A DNA stretch of 60,863 nucleotides from Phycisphaerae bacterium (GTDB lineage: Bacteria; Planctomycetota; Phycisphaerae; Phycisphaerales; SM1A02): contig PAQL01000042.1 of assembly GCA_002709295.1 (NCBI GenBank), forward strand, positions 1-60,863, written 5' to 3'. The position numbers were made by a program, and so were the translations under genes. Under the pieces are notes generated by a model. It made no database searches. It was given only the letters and a program-made list of their open reading frames with translations, and was not told the DNA's origin. Position 1 is the first letter of the stretch. Every line of letters begins with the position of its first letter. Below, one piece after another: positions 26,608 to 36,030 of this stretch.

Positions 26608-27324
26608 CTAGAGTCCGAGTTCGGTCTCGACCCGCGAAGTCAGGTCGATCGCGTCGGGATAGCGAAGAAGCAGACGGCGTCGGACCTGGTCGCTGGCGAG
26701 GTCGAGGTCGTCGGTCTCGAAAGGATCCGAGACGGGGACGAACCGGATCACGATCTCCACTCCCTCGCGTTCGGCGACGATGTCGACGGCCTCGACCAGT
26801 TCGCGGTACGCGGTCTCGACCTGCTCGGCTCCGAGCTTCTGCTGGATCGCCATCGTGCCCTTCTGCCAGTCCTGGTACTCCTGCATCATCGCCTGCCAGG
26901 TGCCCTGGGCGGTCGGGAACTCGGGATCCTCGGGCGTGAGCTCGCCGTATTCGTCGCGGAAGGCCTCGAACCGCTCCTCGAAGTCGCGGTTCTGGGCCTC
27001 GGCCTCCTCCTGCAGGGCCTTGCGGTCGTCGGCGAACCGTTCGGAATCCATGAGGGTTCCCATCAGTCGCGGGACGTCCACGGCGCCGAGGGACCACGAT
27101 CGTGCAGTGGGCTGCTTCCCCCATGCGAGTCCGTTGCCGGGAGCCGAGACCTCGATCTCGTCGCCGTTGCGCAGAAGCACCAGACCGTCGGCGGGCCCGA
27201 GGACCTCCTCGGCCCGCGACGGCTCCGCGTCCGCGGTGGTGCCGGGGAAGGGGCGGTCGGCGAAGACCGCGATCAGGAGCACTCCGAGGAGGACGTGGAC
27301 GACGATGCGTTCGACTCGATTCAT
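26608..27324 (-). CDS. Skp/OmpH-like periplasmic chaperone
   Basis: 238 residues with an N-terminal hydrophobic segment (VVHVLLGVLLIAVFA) as signal or anchor. Residues 100-185 form a charged coiled coil (DRKALQEEAEAQNRDFEERFEAF) as in Skp/OmpH, which escorts unfolded outer membrane proteins. The end of the protein (residues 190-238) follows the family pattern IVIRFVPV. The homology is at the level of architecture, so confidence in function is moderate. It lies 76 bases downstream of lepA on the same strand. Confidence 0.72.
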   Translation of the reverse strand: MNRVERIVVHVLLGVLLIAVFADRPFPGTTADAEPSRAEEVLGPADGLVLLRNGDEIEVSAPGNGLAWGKQPTARSWSLGAVDVPRLMGTLMDSERFADDRKALQEEAEAQNRDFEERFEAFRDEYGELTPEDPEFPTAQGTWQAMMQEYQDWQKGTMAIQQKLGAEQVETAYRELVEAVDIVAEREGVEIVIRFVPVSDPFETDDLDLASDQVRRRLLLRYPDAIDLTSRVETELGL

Positions 27325-27400
27325 GGTTGTGGATCCGGGAGCGGTGCGGTGCCTTGTTCGATGGTGATCCGGGAATGGGCGGCCGAAGGCGATCGGGGAC

Positions 27401-29202
<1,802 letters not shown>

Positions 29203-29206
<4 letters not shown>

Positions 29207-29724
29207 CGCGAGGGATCCTCCGAGTCGTGGGCCGCGGGGTCGTCGATCGACGCCGTCCGGTCCGAGTCACGCATCGTAGCGGACGACCCGGCACCCCCGC
29301 ACTCCGGACACGCCGCTTCGGGAGTGTGAGGGGGCAGGAGGTTGGCGCACCGGGGGCAGACCGGGACGCCCCGGGCACGCAGCTCCGCTCGCACGTGGTG
29401 GGTGTAGGTGAGGTTCATGGCCAGCACGAAGGCGAGGTGTTGAAGGACCAGGAAGATCATGAAGGTCACCACCGTGGTGAACATCAGGGGGGCCATGTCG
29501 ATGGTCGGGGTCGCGCCACCGGTGGAGGTGGCGGTGTAGAGCCCGGGAAACAGCGTCATGAAGCCGAAGAGCAGGGCCAGGGGAGCGAAGGAGATCAGGG
29601 TGAAGAGGACCATGTCCCGAGGGCTTCGGAGCATCCTCAGATTGGCCTGCCAGTGGAAGGACAGCCGCTCCGGGAGGGATGGCTGGTACGCCGGATCGTG
29701 GAAGACTGGCCAGAGGTGGTTCAT
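29203..29724 (-). CDS. Membrane protein with C-terminal zinc ribbon
   Basis: 173 residues. Two or three membrane segments (MVLFTLISFAPLALLFGFM and MFTTVVTFMIFLVLQHLAFVL) are followed by a zinc-ribbon-like unit CPRCANLLPP ... CPECGG. No family is recognised. ATG at 29724 overlaps the mutM stop (ATGA), and its own stop overlaps the lepA start (GTGA), so the three are translated as a unit. A related layout, membrane segments then a CxxC pair, is found in the gene at 31347. Confidence 0.75.
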
Positions 29725-30518
29725 CGCTGGACCAACGGTACCCACGCCGTGGTGCGTCCGGCCACCGTCGTGATCTCGATCTGCTCCCCCCGCCGGGTCC
29801 GGGCGTCCTCGGGCCGACCCCATCGATGATGGAAAAGCCAGGTCCTCGGGAACTTCGCGGAGACCGAGTCGACCTCCACCGCCTTCGAGACGATGGAGCC
29901 GAGTCGACGACGGATCGTCTCGAGTTCCCGGTCCTCGAGATCGGCCACCCGGCGATGGGGGGCGACCCGGGCCTGGTAGAGGATCTCGTCCGCGATCCAG
30001 TTGCCCACGCCGGCGGCGAAGGACTGGTCGAGCAGGCGGCCCTTGATGGTCACCCTTCCCCGGCCGATGAGTTCGCGGAAGCGGGCCGGAGTCGGAAGCT
30101 CGAGGAGCGGATCGAATCCGAGCTTCGAGACCGGTGGTTCGCCTCGCGGGTCGTCCCTCATCCGGATGCGGCCGAACCGACGGGGATCCGGCATCGCCAG
30201 TCTTCGTCCGTCCTCGAACTCGAGCTCTATCTTCCAGAATCGCGGCCGATCGGCCTCGTCCGTGTAGCCGTGGAGGGCGCCCGTCATCCCGAAGTGCAGA
30301 AGCAGGGCCGGTCCCGAATCGAATTCCAGCCAGAGCTGCTTGCCGTGCCGGCAGGCCGCGGTGACGGTCCGCCCTCGGAGTCTCCTCGAGATCGTGGCCG
30401 GGGTCTGATCGTCGAAGACGATTCGATCGTTCGCGCAGCGGGTGCGTCGCACCGTGCGGCCGAGGGCGACCGCCTCGGCGATCACCCGTCCGCGTTCGAC
30501 TTCGGGAAGTTCGGGCAT
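29721..30518 (-). CDS. mutM: Formamidopyrimidine-DNA glycosylase, zinc-finger ligands lost
   Basis: Fpg/MutM removes oxidised purines and cuts the abasic site. The 265-residue protein has the N-terminal PELPEVE (Pro and Glu catalytic), the Lys of HGKQLWLEF, and the H2TH helix (LLDQSFAAGVGNWIADEIL). At the C-terminus the four zinc-finger cysteines are absent: the segment runs HHRWGRPEDARTRRGEQ and ends AGRTTAWVPLVQR, keeping the Arg that contacts DNA. This is the zincless-finger form known in NEIL1 and plant/fungal Fpg. It may prefer different lesions than classic Fpg. Confidence 0.92.
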   Translation of the reverse strand: MPELPEVERGRVIAEAVALGRTVRRTRCANDRIVFDDQTPATISRRLRGRTVTAACRHGKQLWLEFDSGPALLLHFGMTGALHGYTDEADRPRFWKIELEFEDGRRLAMPDPRRFGRIRMRDDPRGEPPVSKLGFDPLLELPTPARFRELIGRGRVTIKGRLLDQSFAAGVGNWIADEILYQARVAPHRRVADLEDRELETIRRRLGSIVSKAVEVDSVSAKFPRTWLFHHRWGRPEDARTRRGEQIEITTVAGRTTAWVPLVQR

Positions 30519-30561
30519 GGGTCGAACGCCGTTCCTGTTCTCTGGGGTCCGAGGGGCTCGT

Positions 30562-31317
30562 TCAGGAGGTGGTGGAGGCCTCGGCCTTCTTCTCCGACCT
30601 CTGGGATTTCATCTTCGTCGCATCCCCATCGACCGATTCAGCAGGTGCCGGTGGCGGTCTTCGAGTCAGGATGCCTGCCGGAGATCGCAGGCCGACGATC
30701 CGTCCCTTTCCGTCCCGGGTGGCGACGGTGATCACCGGTTCCCGGGTGGCGAGCATCGGGGTGATGGCGAGTCGCCCTTCGGGACCGAGACTCCAGATGC
30801 CCCGCTGACCGGCAAGCATCGCGGGGAGGTCCGCCTCGGGAGCCGACCATCGATAGCGACGATCCGGGGTGAACTCGAGGATCCCGCCCTCACCCTCCCA
30901 GATGCCGATCAGGTCGTCAGCGGGGATCGAAGGGGGGGTCTTGCGCCATGCGAAGGGGCGGTCGTCGCCCGAGAGATCCGTCATCAACGCATCGTCGCGA
31001 AGCCACAGCGCGGCTCGGCGTCGAGGCACCTTCGGAATCGTGTAGGGCTCGAGCCAGAACACCGCGTGATTCTCCCGGTGCCAGCGGCCGTGCTCCTGCG
31101 GAACCGCGAAGCGGTCCACGGTCGGCCAGCGTCGGTAGCGACCGTCCGAAGAGACCTCGATCATTCCTTCCGGACCGACCCACCACCCGATGATCTCTCT
31201 CGGCTTCTCCGGATTCATGTGAAGAGTGCGCACGATGACCGGAGGTCGGGCGTCTGGAGACTCGTCGGTCGGGGGCGCCGAGGCGACCAGCGTGAGCAGG
31301 ATGACTGGAACGATCAT
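30562..31317 (-). CDS. Secreted protein of unknown function
   Basis: 251 residues with a short signal peptide (MIVPVILLTLVASAPP). Two similar segments are visible, one with GWWVGPEGMIEVSSDGRYRR and one with GIWEGEGGILEFTPDRRYRW, which look like an internal repeat of a small beta-sheet unit of about 100 residues each. The C-terminal tail is Pro- then Lys-rich. No family recognised. ATG at 31317; it ends 43 bases before the start of mutM on the same strand. Confidence 0.75.
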   Translation of the reverse strand: MIVPVILLTLVASAPPTDESPDARPPVIVRTLHMNPEKPREIIGWWVGPEGMIEVSSDGRYRRWPTVDRFAVPQEHGRWHRENHAVFWLEPYTIPKVPRRRAALWLRDDALMTDLSGDDRPFAWRKTPPSIPADDLIGIWEGEGGILEFTPDRRYRWSAPEADLPAMLAGQRGIWSLGPEGRLAITPMLATREPVITVATRDGKGRIVGLRSPAGILTRRPPPAPAESVDGDATKMKSQRSEKKAEASTTS

Positions 31318-31346
31318 GTGACACTCCCGGATGATCGGGTCGGGGA

Positions 31347-31970
31347 TCAGGACTTCTCGTAGCGGATGCTCTGGATGTCTTTGCGTCGTCGACGCATGTC
31401 GACGACCGTCTCGTCCTCCTCCGGCGGCGGAAAGTTCTCCTCCGGGAGCTCGGCCATCGGAGCGCCGCATTCCGAGCACGCCTGCTCCAGCTCGTGGTCG
31501 AGGTTGTAGTAGCCGCAGAAGAGGCAGACCGGATGCCCGGTCTCCACCGCCGCGGCCCGGGTCAGACTTCGGCGACGGTCACGGTAGACCACCGAGAGGA
31601 TGCCGGCTTCGGCGAGGAAGGTCATGCCGAAGGCGAAGGCGGCATTGGGACTGCCGGCAAGGATAAGGCCGAGCACCGAGAGGATGCACGCCACCGGGAT
31701 GACGCCGAGCAGGAGGATGGTCCAGCCGGTCCTCCCCATCCTGGGGATCCCGGGGGGGTAGCCCGACCAGTCGGTCCGCCCGAACATCGAGAGCCGACGT
31801 TCGGAGATCCGTCGACGATCCCGTTCGTCGATGGGCCAGGAATGGAGCTCGGCGTCGAGCAGTTTCGGCAACCGTCGTGCCTCCCTGTGGCCTTCCCATC
31901 CCCGGCTGCCCGTGAGGACGGTCCGGACCGGGCCTTTCACCGACTCGTCGGTGTCGGACGGGGGAAACAC
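31347..31970 (-). CDS. Membrane protein with zinc ribbon
   Basis: 207 residues. Two membrane segments (TGWTILLLGVIPVACILSVLG and FAFGMTFLAEAGILSVVY) are followed by CLFCGYYNLDHELEQACSEC, a zinc ribbon, and an acidic tail. Function unknown. The start at 31970 is the first ATG of the frame; the charged first 60 residues may be non-coding, and an internal Met near residue 62 is an alternative. The gap 31971-32110 holds the terminator of the upstream gene. Confidence 0.65.
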   Translation of the reverse strand: MFPPSDTDESVKGPVRTVLTGSRGWEGHREARRLPKLLDAELHSWPIDERDRRRISERRLSMFGRTDWSGYPPGIPRMGRTGWTILLLGVIPVACILSVLGLILAGSPNAAFAFGMTFLAEAGILSVVYRDRRRSLTRAAAVETGHPVCLFCGYYNLDHELEQACSECGAPMAELPEENFPPPEEDETVVDMRRRRKDIQSIRYEKS

Positions 31971-32035
31971 CGTCCGAGGGATGGGGCTTCGTCCTCGACG
32001 CTATCCGGGAAACACCAAGCGGAACACCAGATACG

Positions 32036-32069
32036 CAAAAAAAGACCCGTCATTCAGGGAATGGGGCCC
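32036..32069 (-). terminator. Terminator for the gene at 32111
   Basis: On the minus strand a hairpin (CATTC/GAATG with an outer CCC/GGG pairing) is followed by seven T residues (complement of 32037-32043). It lies about 40 bases beyond the stop of the gene at 32111. Confidence 0.65.
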
Positions 32070-32110
32070 TTGATCGCTATCAGGGATGGGAGGCGGGGTC
32101 CCGGGCGGGG

Positions 32111-32554
32111 TCAGCTGCCGATTTCCATCTCTTCGTTCAGCTCCGGGCGGTCGATTTCGGCGGACACCCGACCATTTGCGGCCGTGCCCGGGGGTGAGAT
32201 CATCACGGTCCGGACCGACTGGTGGATGTCGAGCACCACCACCGCGAGCTGGACGAACCAGATCGTCACCGTGGTGAAGACCATGGCGGTGGTGCCGCCA
32301 CCGGCCTGCATGCCGAGGAACACCGCGCCCAGGAACTGAGCGGCGAAGAGCGTGAGGGCGAGGACCAGACCGAACATCAGATCGACCGAGCGAGGCAGAC
32401 CGATCGCGGCACAGAGACCCAGGAGTCCGAGGCCGAACACCATGCCGACCACGCCGAAGGGGACTCCGAACGGCCAGAGGGCGATGAGGGTCACCACGGC
32501 CAGAACCGGGGCGAAGCGGAATCGAAGGGAGACTTCGGGCATCTGCGGGTTCAC
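32111..32554 (-). CDS. Small membrane protein
   Basis: 147 residues with four hydrophobic segments (FAPVLAVVTLIALWPFGV, VVGMVFGLGLLGLCAAIG, LMFGLVLALTLFAAQFLGAV, TAMVFTTVTIWFVQLAVVVL) and a short polar C-terminus. No family recognised. The start at 32554 is ATG. It ends in a good terminator at 32036-32069. Confidence 0.68.
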   Translation of the reverse strand: MNPQMPEVSLRFRFAPVLAVVTLIALWPFGVPFGVVGMVFGLGLLGLCAAIGLPRSVDLMFGLVLALTLFAAQFLGAVFLGMQAGGGTTAMVFTTVTIWFVQLAVVVLDIHQSVRTVMISPPGTAANGRVSAEIDRPELNEEMEIGS

Positions 32555-32881
32555 TGCAGGCTCCAGGCGGTCGGCCGAAGAGGGGGGGGAGGATCACACG
32601 CATCCGGCGATGTGACCGGGCATGCAAGGGTCGGGGTTGTGTGGGGGTCGTCTCTGGCGGGTCGGCGGAACGTCTTGTCGAATCGCGAAAGGATGGGTGG
32701 AAGACGACGGTTCAGATCTGGAATTGGTGGCAGGGCCGGGGCCCGGCCAGTCGATCGAGAATCGCAAAATAGCCTGATCCCCGGCTCTTGGGAAGGGCTC
32801 GGAGATCACTTTCGTGAATAAGATCACGAGGCCCTCGGCCGGATTTCCTCATCCCGTGAGCCGGTTGCGTCACATGACCGT
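32555..32881. other. Gene-free stretch
   Basis: No convincing gene, tRNA or terminator was found between the gene at 32111 and the stop of the nucleosidase-NadD gene. It must contain the promoter of the 32111 gene on the minus strand; I could not identify a clear -35/-10 pair. A patch near 32764-32825 is comparatively AT-rich. Confidence 0.4.
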
Positions 32882-34327
32882 TCAGAACCTGCCGGGAGCG
32901 GAGTCGTGGGGCGGGGTGGGGCGATAAAGCCCGCGTTCGCGGATCACCTGAAGCACGCCGTCGGGCAGCAGTTCCTCGACATTTTCATTCCCGAGCATCC
33001 TTTCCCTGACCTCGGTGCTGCTGACCCCGGTGGTGGGAAGGTCCAGGGTCCACGTCGCCCATCGGCTGGCGAGGTTCGAGGGAAAACGCTCCCGGTAGGC
33101 GGCGGCGAGCGTGGTGCGGGTCTCGGGGGGGCGAGGCATGACCGCGGGAGGCGCGAGCTCGAGGATGGCTCGCCAGTCCTTCCAGCGATCGAACTCCAGG
33201 GCCTGGTCGCTGCCGATGAGCAGACGGAGTCTGGGTCGAATGGGAGGACCGTCCTCGGGGTCCTCCGGTTCGATCGCGAGGGTCCGGTGAAGCTCCCGAA
33301 GCGTGTCGATCATGAAGCTCGGCCCGTCCCGATCGATCTCGAGCCGGGAGATCCTCGTCCGGATCCGAGGTTCGGTTCCCGCCGCTTTCCGGGCGAGCAG
33401 CGCGGCCTTGAGCATCGCGAATCGATCGTCACCCGGACACGGGGGCGTGTCCTGCTTCAGCGGGTTGACCCGGGCTGGGACGAAGACGACCTGGTCGCAG
33501 TCGAGCCGGCGGGCCGCCTCGAACGCCAGATCGATGTGGCCCCGATGCGGAGGGTCGAAGGAGCCGCCGAAGACCAGCACCTGCTTCGGGCCGACCCGGT
33601 CGGTGCGGCCCGCATGGCGAGGTGGTTCGGTCAGTTCAGCAGGGTCGATCGAGAGTTCTCTGATCGACCGGGCGAGGTTGGACAACGCGGATCGTGACCG
33701 CTGATTGATGCGCCGAAGCACGGGCAGCAGGGATGGTCGCTGGAAGATCTCGCCCGCCACGTTTCGGAGCCGGGTCCGTCCCTCATGATCGACGAATCGT
33801 TCCAGGGCGGTGGGAACGGCCTCGGTCGCGGTGTCGGCGACGACCCGCATGACGCCCCACACCCAGCCCTTGGAACGGGCGATCTCCGCGAAGTGTTCGG
33901 ATTCCTGATCGACGATCGCGGCGCCGGTCGAACGGCCGAGGGCGAGCTTGGCCTCCTGGCTGGCCACCAGTCGGCCCGCGGTGGCCACCCGGCCGCGTCT
34001 TCCGGGAGCGGTCATCGCCGAAGCGAGGGGGGGGACGACGGTTCGACCGTGGTTGTCGATGACGCCGTCGACGACGACCACCTCACCGGTCTCGAGCTCC
34101 TCGGTCAGTCCTCCGGCCAGCCCGGCGAGGATCACGGGTCGGGAGAGGCCGGGGTGACGGTCGGCCCAGCGACAGACGCCCTCTCGACCCGGGCCGCAGG
34201 TCGAGATTCGATCGGCCGGAACGCCTCCGGCCACGAGCGCCTTGCGTTCGTGTTCGAGTGGAACGACGAAGATCGGTTCCCGATCCGCGACATCGACGGC
34301 CGACGGATGAGGTGCTGCCTCGTCCAT
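32882..34327 (-). CDS. Fusion of a nucleoside phosphorylase-type domain and NadD
   Basis: 481 residues in one uninterrupted frame. Residues 15-235 are a PNP/UDP-phosphorylase-fold domain (VVPLEHERKALVAGG, VILAGLAGGLTEELETGEVVVV, IVDQESEHFAEIA, GVMRVVADTATEAVP), closest in style to MTA/SAH nucleosidases and the hopanoid-linked HpnG. From about 247 a complete nicotinate-mononucleotide adenylyltransferase follows: VFGGSFDPPHRGHIDLAFEA (nucleotidyl transfer), LLIGSDQALEFDRWKDW and GVSSTEVRERM. NadD activity is strongly predicted; the substrate of the first domain is unknown. ATG at 34327. Confidence 0.88.
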   Translation of the reverse strand: MDEAAPHPSAVDVADREPIFVVPLEHERKALVAGGVPADRISTCGPGREGVCRWADRHPGLSRPVILAGLAGGLTEELETGEVVVVDGVIDNHGRTVVPPLASAMTAPGRRGRVATAGRLVASQEAKLALGRSTGAAIVDQESEHFAEIARSKGWVWGVMRVVADTATEAVPTALERFVDHEGRTRLRNVAGEIFQRPSLLPVLRRINQRSRSALSNLARSIRELSIDPAELTEPPRHAGRTDRVGPKQVLVFGGSFDPPHRGHIDLAFEAARRLDCDQVVFVPARVNPLKQDTPPCPGDDRFAMLKAALLARKAAGTEPRIRTRISRLEIDRDGPSFMIDTLRELHRTLAIEPEDPEDGPPIRPRLRLLIGSDQALEFDRWKDWRAILELAPPAVMPRPPETRTTLAAAYRERFPSNLASRWATWTLDLPTTGVSSTEVRERMLGNENVEELLPDGVLQVIRERGLYRPTPPHDSAPGRF

Positions 34328-34359
34328 GCGTTGAGCCTACATCCTGGGCGGGTTCCGGG

Positions 34360-34724
34360 TCAGTCCTCGATCGACCGGATCGGGACGTCGGCATGCAGTC
34401 GGCCGGGATCGGGGATCCGGTGTTCGGTCTCCGGGATCGAGGGATCCTCGACCGTGATGTTCTCGCGACCGGACTCATCGAGGAGTCGGAATCGCGGACC
34501 GGAGTCACCGGGGAGGATCTCGATGGTCCTCCCGTCCGGCCCCGAGAGCGTTCCGAGCGTGGATTCGGGGGTGGTGATCGTCCTGACCTCCCGCAGGCGG
34601 GGGGCGTCGGCCTTCATCGAATCGGGCTCGATCATCCAGGCGAGGGGCAGGGCCGCCATGATCACGGTCGGCGCGGCCAGACCGCTGAAGAACCCGGAAT
34701 GCCCTCGAAGACGTCACGGTTCAT
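34360..34724 (-). pseudogene. Small membrane-anchored protein with apparent frameshift
   Basis: On the minus strand an ATG at 34724 opens MNRDVFEGIPG, then the frame must shift by one base within a G-run (complement of 34693-34695) to continue FFSGLAAPTVIMAALPLAWM, a membrane segment, and a 75-residue polar domain ending IRSIED at 34360. Either part alone lacks a good start or membrane anchor, so I read one gene of about 122 residues missing one G. Sequencing error is as likely as a true mutation. If no shift exists, a GTG at 34665 would start a 101-residue protein. Confidence 0.5.
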
Positions 34725-34872
34725 GAAATCCGTCGATGGAGGGACTGGTGGCGGCCGACCGCCCGATTTCCGGGGATGTCGAATCGAACGGGCGGATCGT
34801 GTCGATGATCCCGGACGGGCCGTCGAACCGGGGTCGTTTCTCGGACCCGTCCGGCGGATCGGGGTCCTTCGG

Positions 34873-34900
34873 TTGCCCTGTGACCGAAGCCCGCTACCAT
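34873..34900 (+). promoter_or_regulatory. Promoter of tRNA-Glu
   Basis: TTGCCC (34873-34878), 16-base spacer, TACCAT (34895-34900). The expected transcription start is near 34907, three bases before the mature tRNA 5' end. Confidence 0.6.
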
Positions 34901-34909
34901 GCCCGCGAC

Positions 34910-34984
34910 GGCCCCATCGTCTAGTCAGGTCCAGGACACCAGGTTTTCATCCTGGGAACAGGGGTTCGAATCCCCTTGGGGTCA
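34910..34984 (+). tRNA. tRNA-Glu (TTC anticodon)
   Basis: 75 nt. Acceptor GGCCCCA/TGGGGTC (one G-T pair), anticodon stem CCAGG/CCTGG with loop TTTTCAT (anticodon TTC, reading GAA/GAG), T arm with loop TTCGAAT, discriminator A. CCA is not encoded at the expected position. A perfect hairpin follows at 34993. Confidence 0.95.
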
Positions 34985-34992
34985 CTGCCACA

Positions 34993-35033
34993 ACTCGGGC
35001 CGATCGATCGAAACCCGATCGATCGGCCCGAGT
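34993..35033 (+). terminator. Perfect 18-bp hairpin after tRNA-Glu
   Basis: Arms 34993-35010 and 35016-35033 are exact complements (beginning ACTCGGGCCGATCG) around a 5-base loop AAACC, followed by CCTTTCC. It ends nine bases after the tRNA and is the natural terminator, although the T-run is short. Confidence 0.75.
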
Positions 35034-35059
35034 CCTTTCCATCACCCGGGAGCCTGCCC

Positions 35060-35899
35060 ATGCCTCGGTGTCGATCGAACCGCTCCGGTGGCTCCGTGCC
35101 ACGGATCCCCTCGTCCGGGGTCGCCATGGTCGCCGCGGTCCTGGTCGCTTCGGTCCCGATGGGATGTCAGAGCGTCTCGGGGACCGGTCGCAGCCAGTTC
35201 AACGCCTACTCGGTGGAGGAGGAGATCGCGCTCGGCGATCGGGCGTTCGACGAGATGCTCGAGGTGGTGGACGTGATCACGAGTGGTCCCCGGCATGAGA
35301 TGGTGATCGAGGTGACCGAACGGATCGCGGCGGCGGCCGAACGACTGCATCCGGACATCGCGGGACGGTTCGACTGGGAGGTCGTGCTCATCGACGACGA
35401 CGAGATCGTCAACGCCTGGGCGTTGCCCGGTGGCAAGATGGCGGTCTACACCGGGATCCTGCCCTACACCCTCGATGCCGACGGACTGGCCGCGGTCATG
35501 GGGCACGAGGCCGCGCATGCGATCGCCCGCCACGGCGGTGAGAACATGACCAGGCAAGGGTTGGTCGGCATCCTCGCGATCGGGGCGGCGGCCGCCCTTG
35601 ATGTCGAGGATCATTCCATCGTGGCCGCCGCGGCCAACGCGTACGGTCTGCTGGGCGAGCCCGCCTTCAGCCGCGGTCAGGAGACGGAGGCCGACGAACT
35701 CGGGCTCTTCATCGCGGCGGAAGCGGGCTACGACCCCCGGGAGGCGATCTCGCTCTGGGAGCGGATGGGCGCCGCCGGCGGTGAGCCACCGGAGTTCCTC
35801 TCGACCCATCCCAGCAGCGACACCCGGATCCGTCAGCTGGAGGCCCTGATGCCCCTGGCCCTGGAGATCCGTCGTCGCCGACTCGCGGACGCGCCCTGA
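35060..35899 (+). CDS. M48-family metalloprotease, lipoprotein
   Basis: 279 residues. A signal with lipobox VPMGC places it at the membrane surface in the periplasm. The zinc motif HEAAH lies at 149-153 (AVMGHEAAHAIARHGGENM), the third ligand in ETEADELGLFIAAEAGYDP, and the closing motif STHPSSDTRIRQL is typical of the LoiP/BepA/Oma1-like group that handles misfolded envelope proteins. ATG at 35060 is preceded by a fair ribosome site (CGGGAG). It follows the tRNA-Glu terminator. Confidence 0.93.
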   Translation: MPRCRSNRSGGSVPRIPSSGVAMVAAVLVASVPMGCQSVSGTGRSQFNAYSVEEEIALGDRAFDEMLEVVDVITSGPRHEMVIEVTERIAAAAERLHPDIAGRFDWEVVLIDDDEIVNAWALPGGKMAVYTGILPYTLDADGLAAVMGHEAAHAIARHGGENMTRQGLVGILAIGAAAALDVEDHSIVAAAANAYGLLGEPAFSRGQETEADELGLFIAAEAGYDPREAISLWERMGAAGGEPPEFLSTHPSSDTRIRQLEALMPLALEIRRRRLADAP

Positions 35900-36030
35900 G
35901 CCGACGCGCCGGAACCTCCGGGCCACACGAGATTGTCCGCGATCGTCATACTGTCCAGTGACGGATCGGAGGCGGACTCCCGACTCGATCCTCGAATCCC
36001 CGGTCATCGACCGGGTACCGGAGCCACCGC

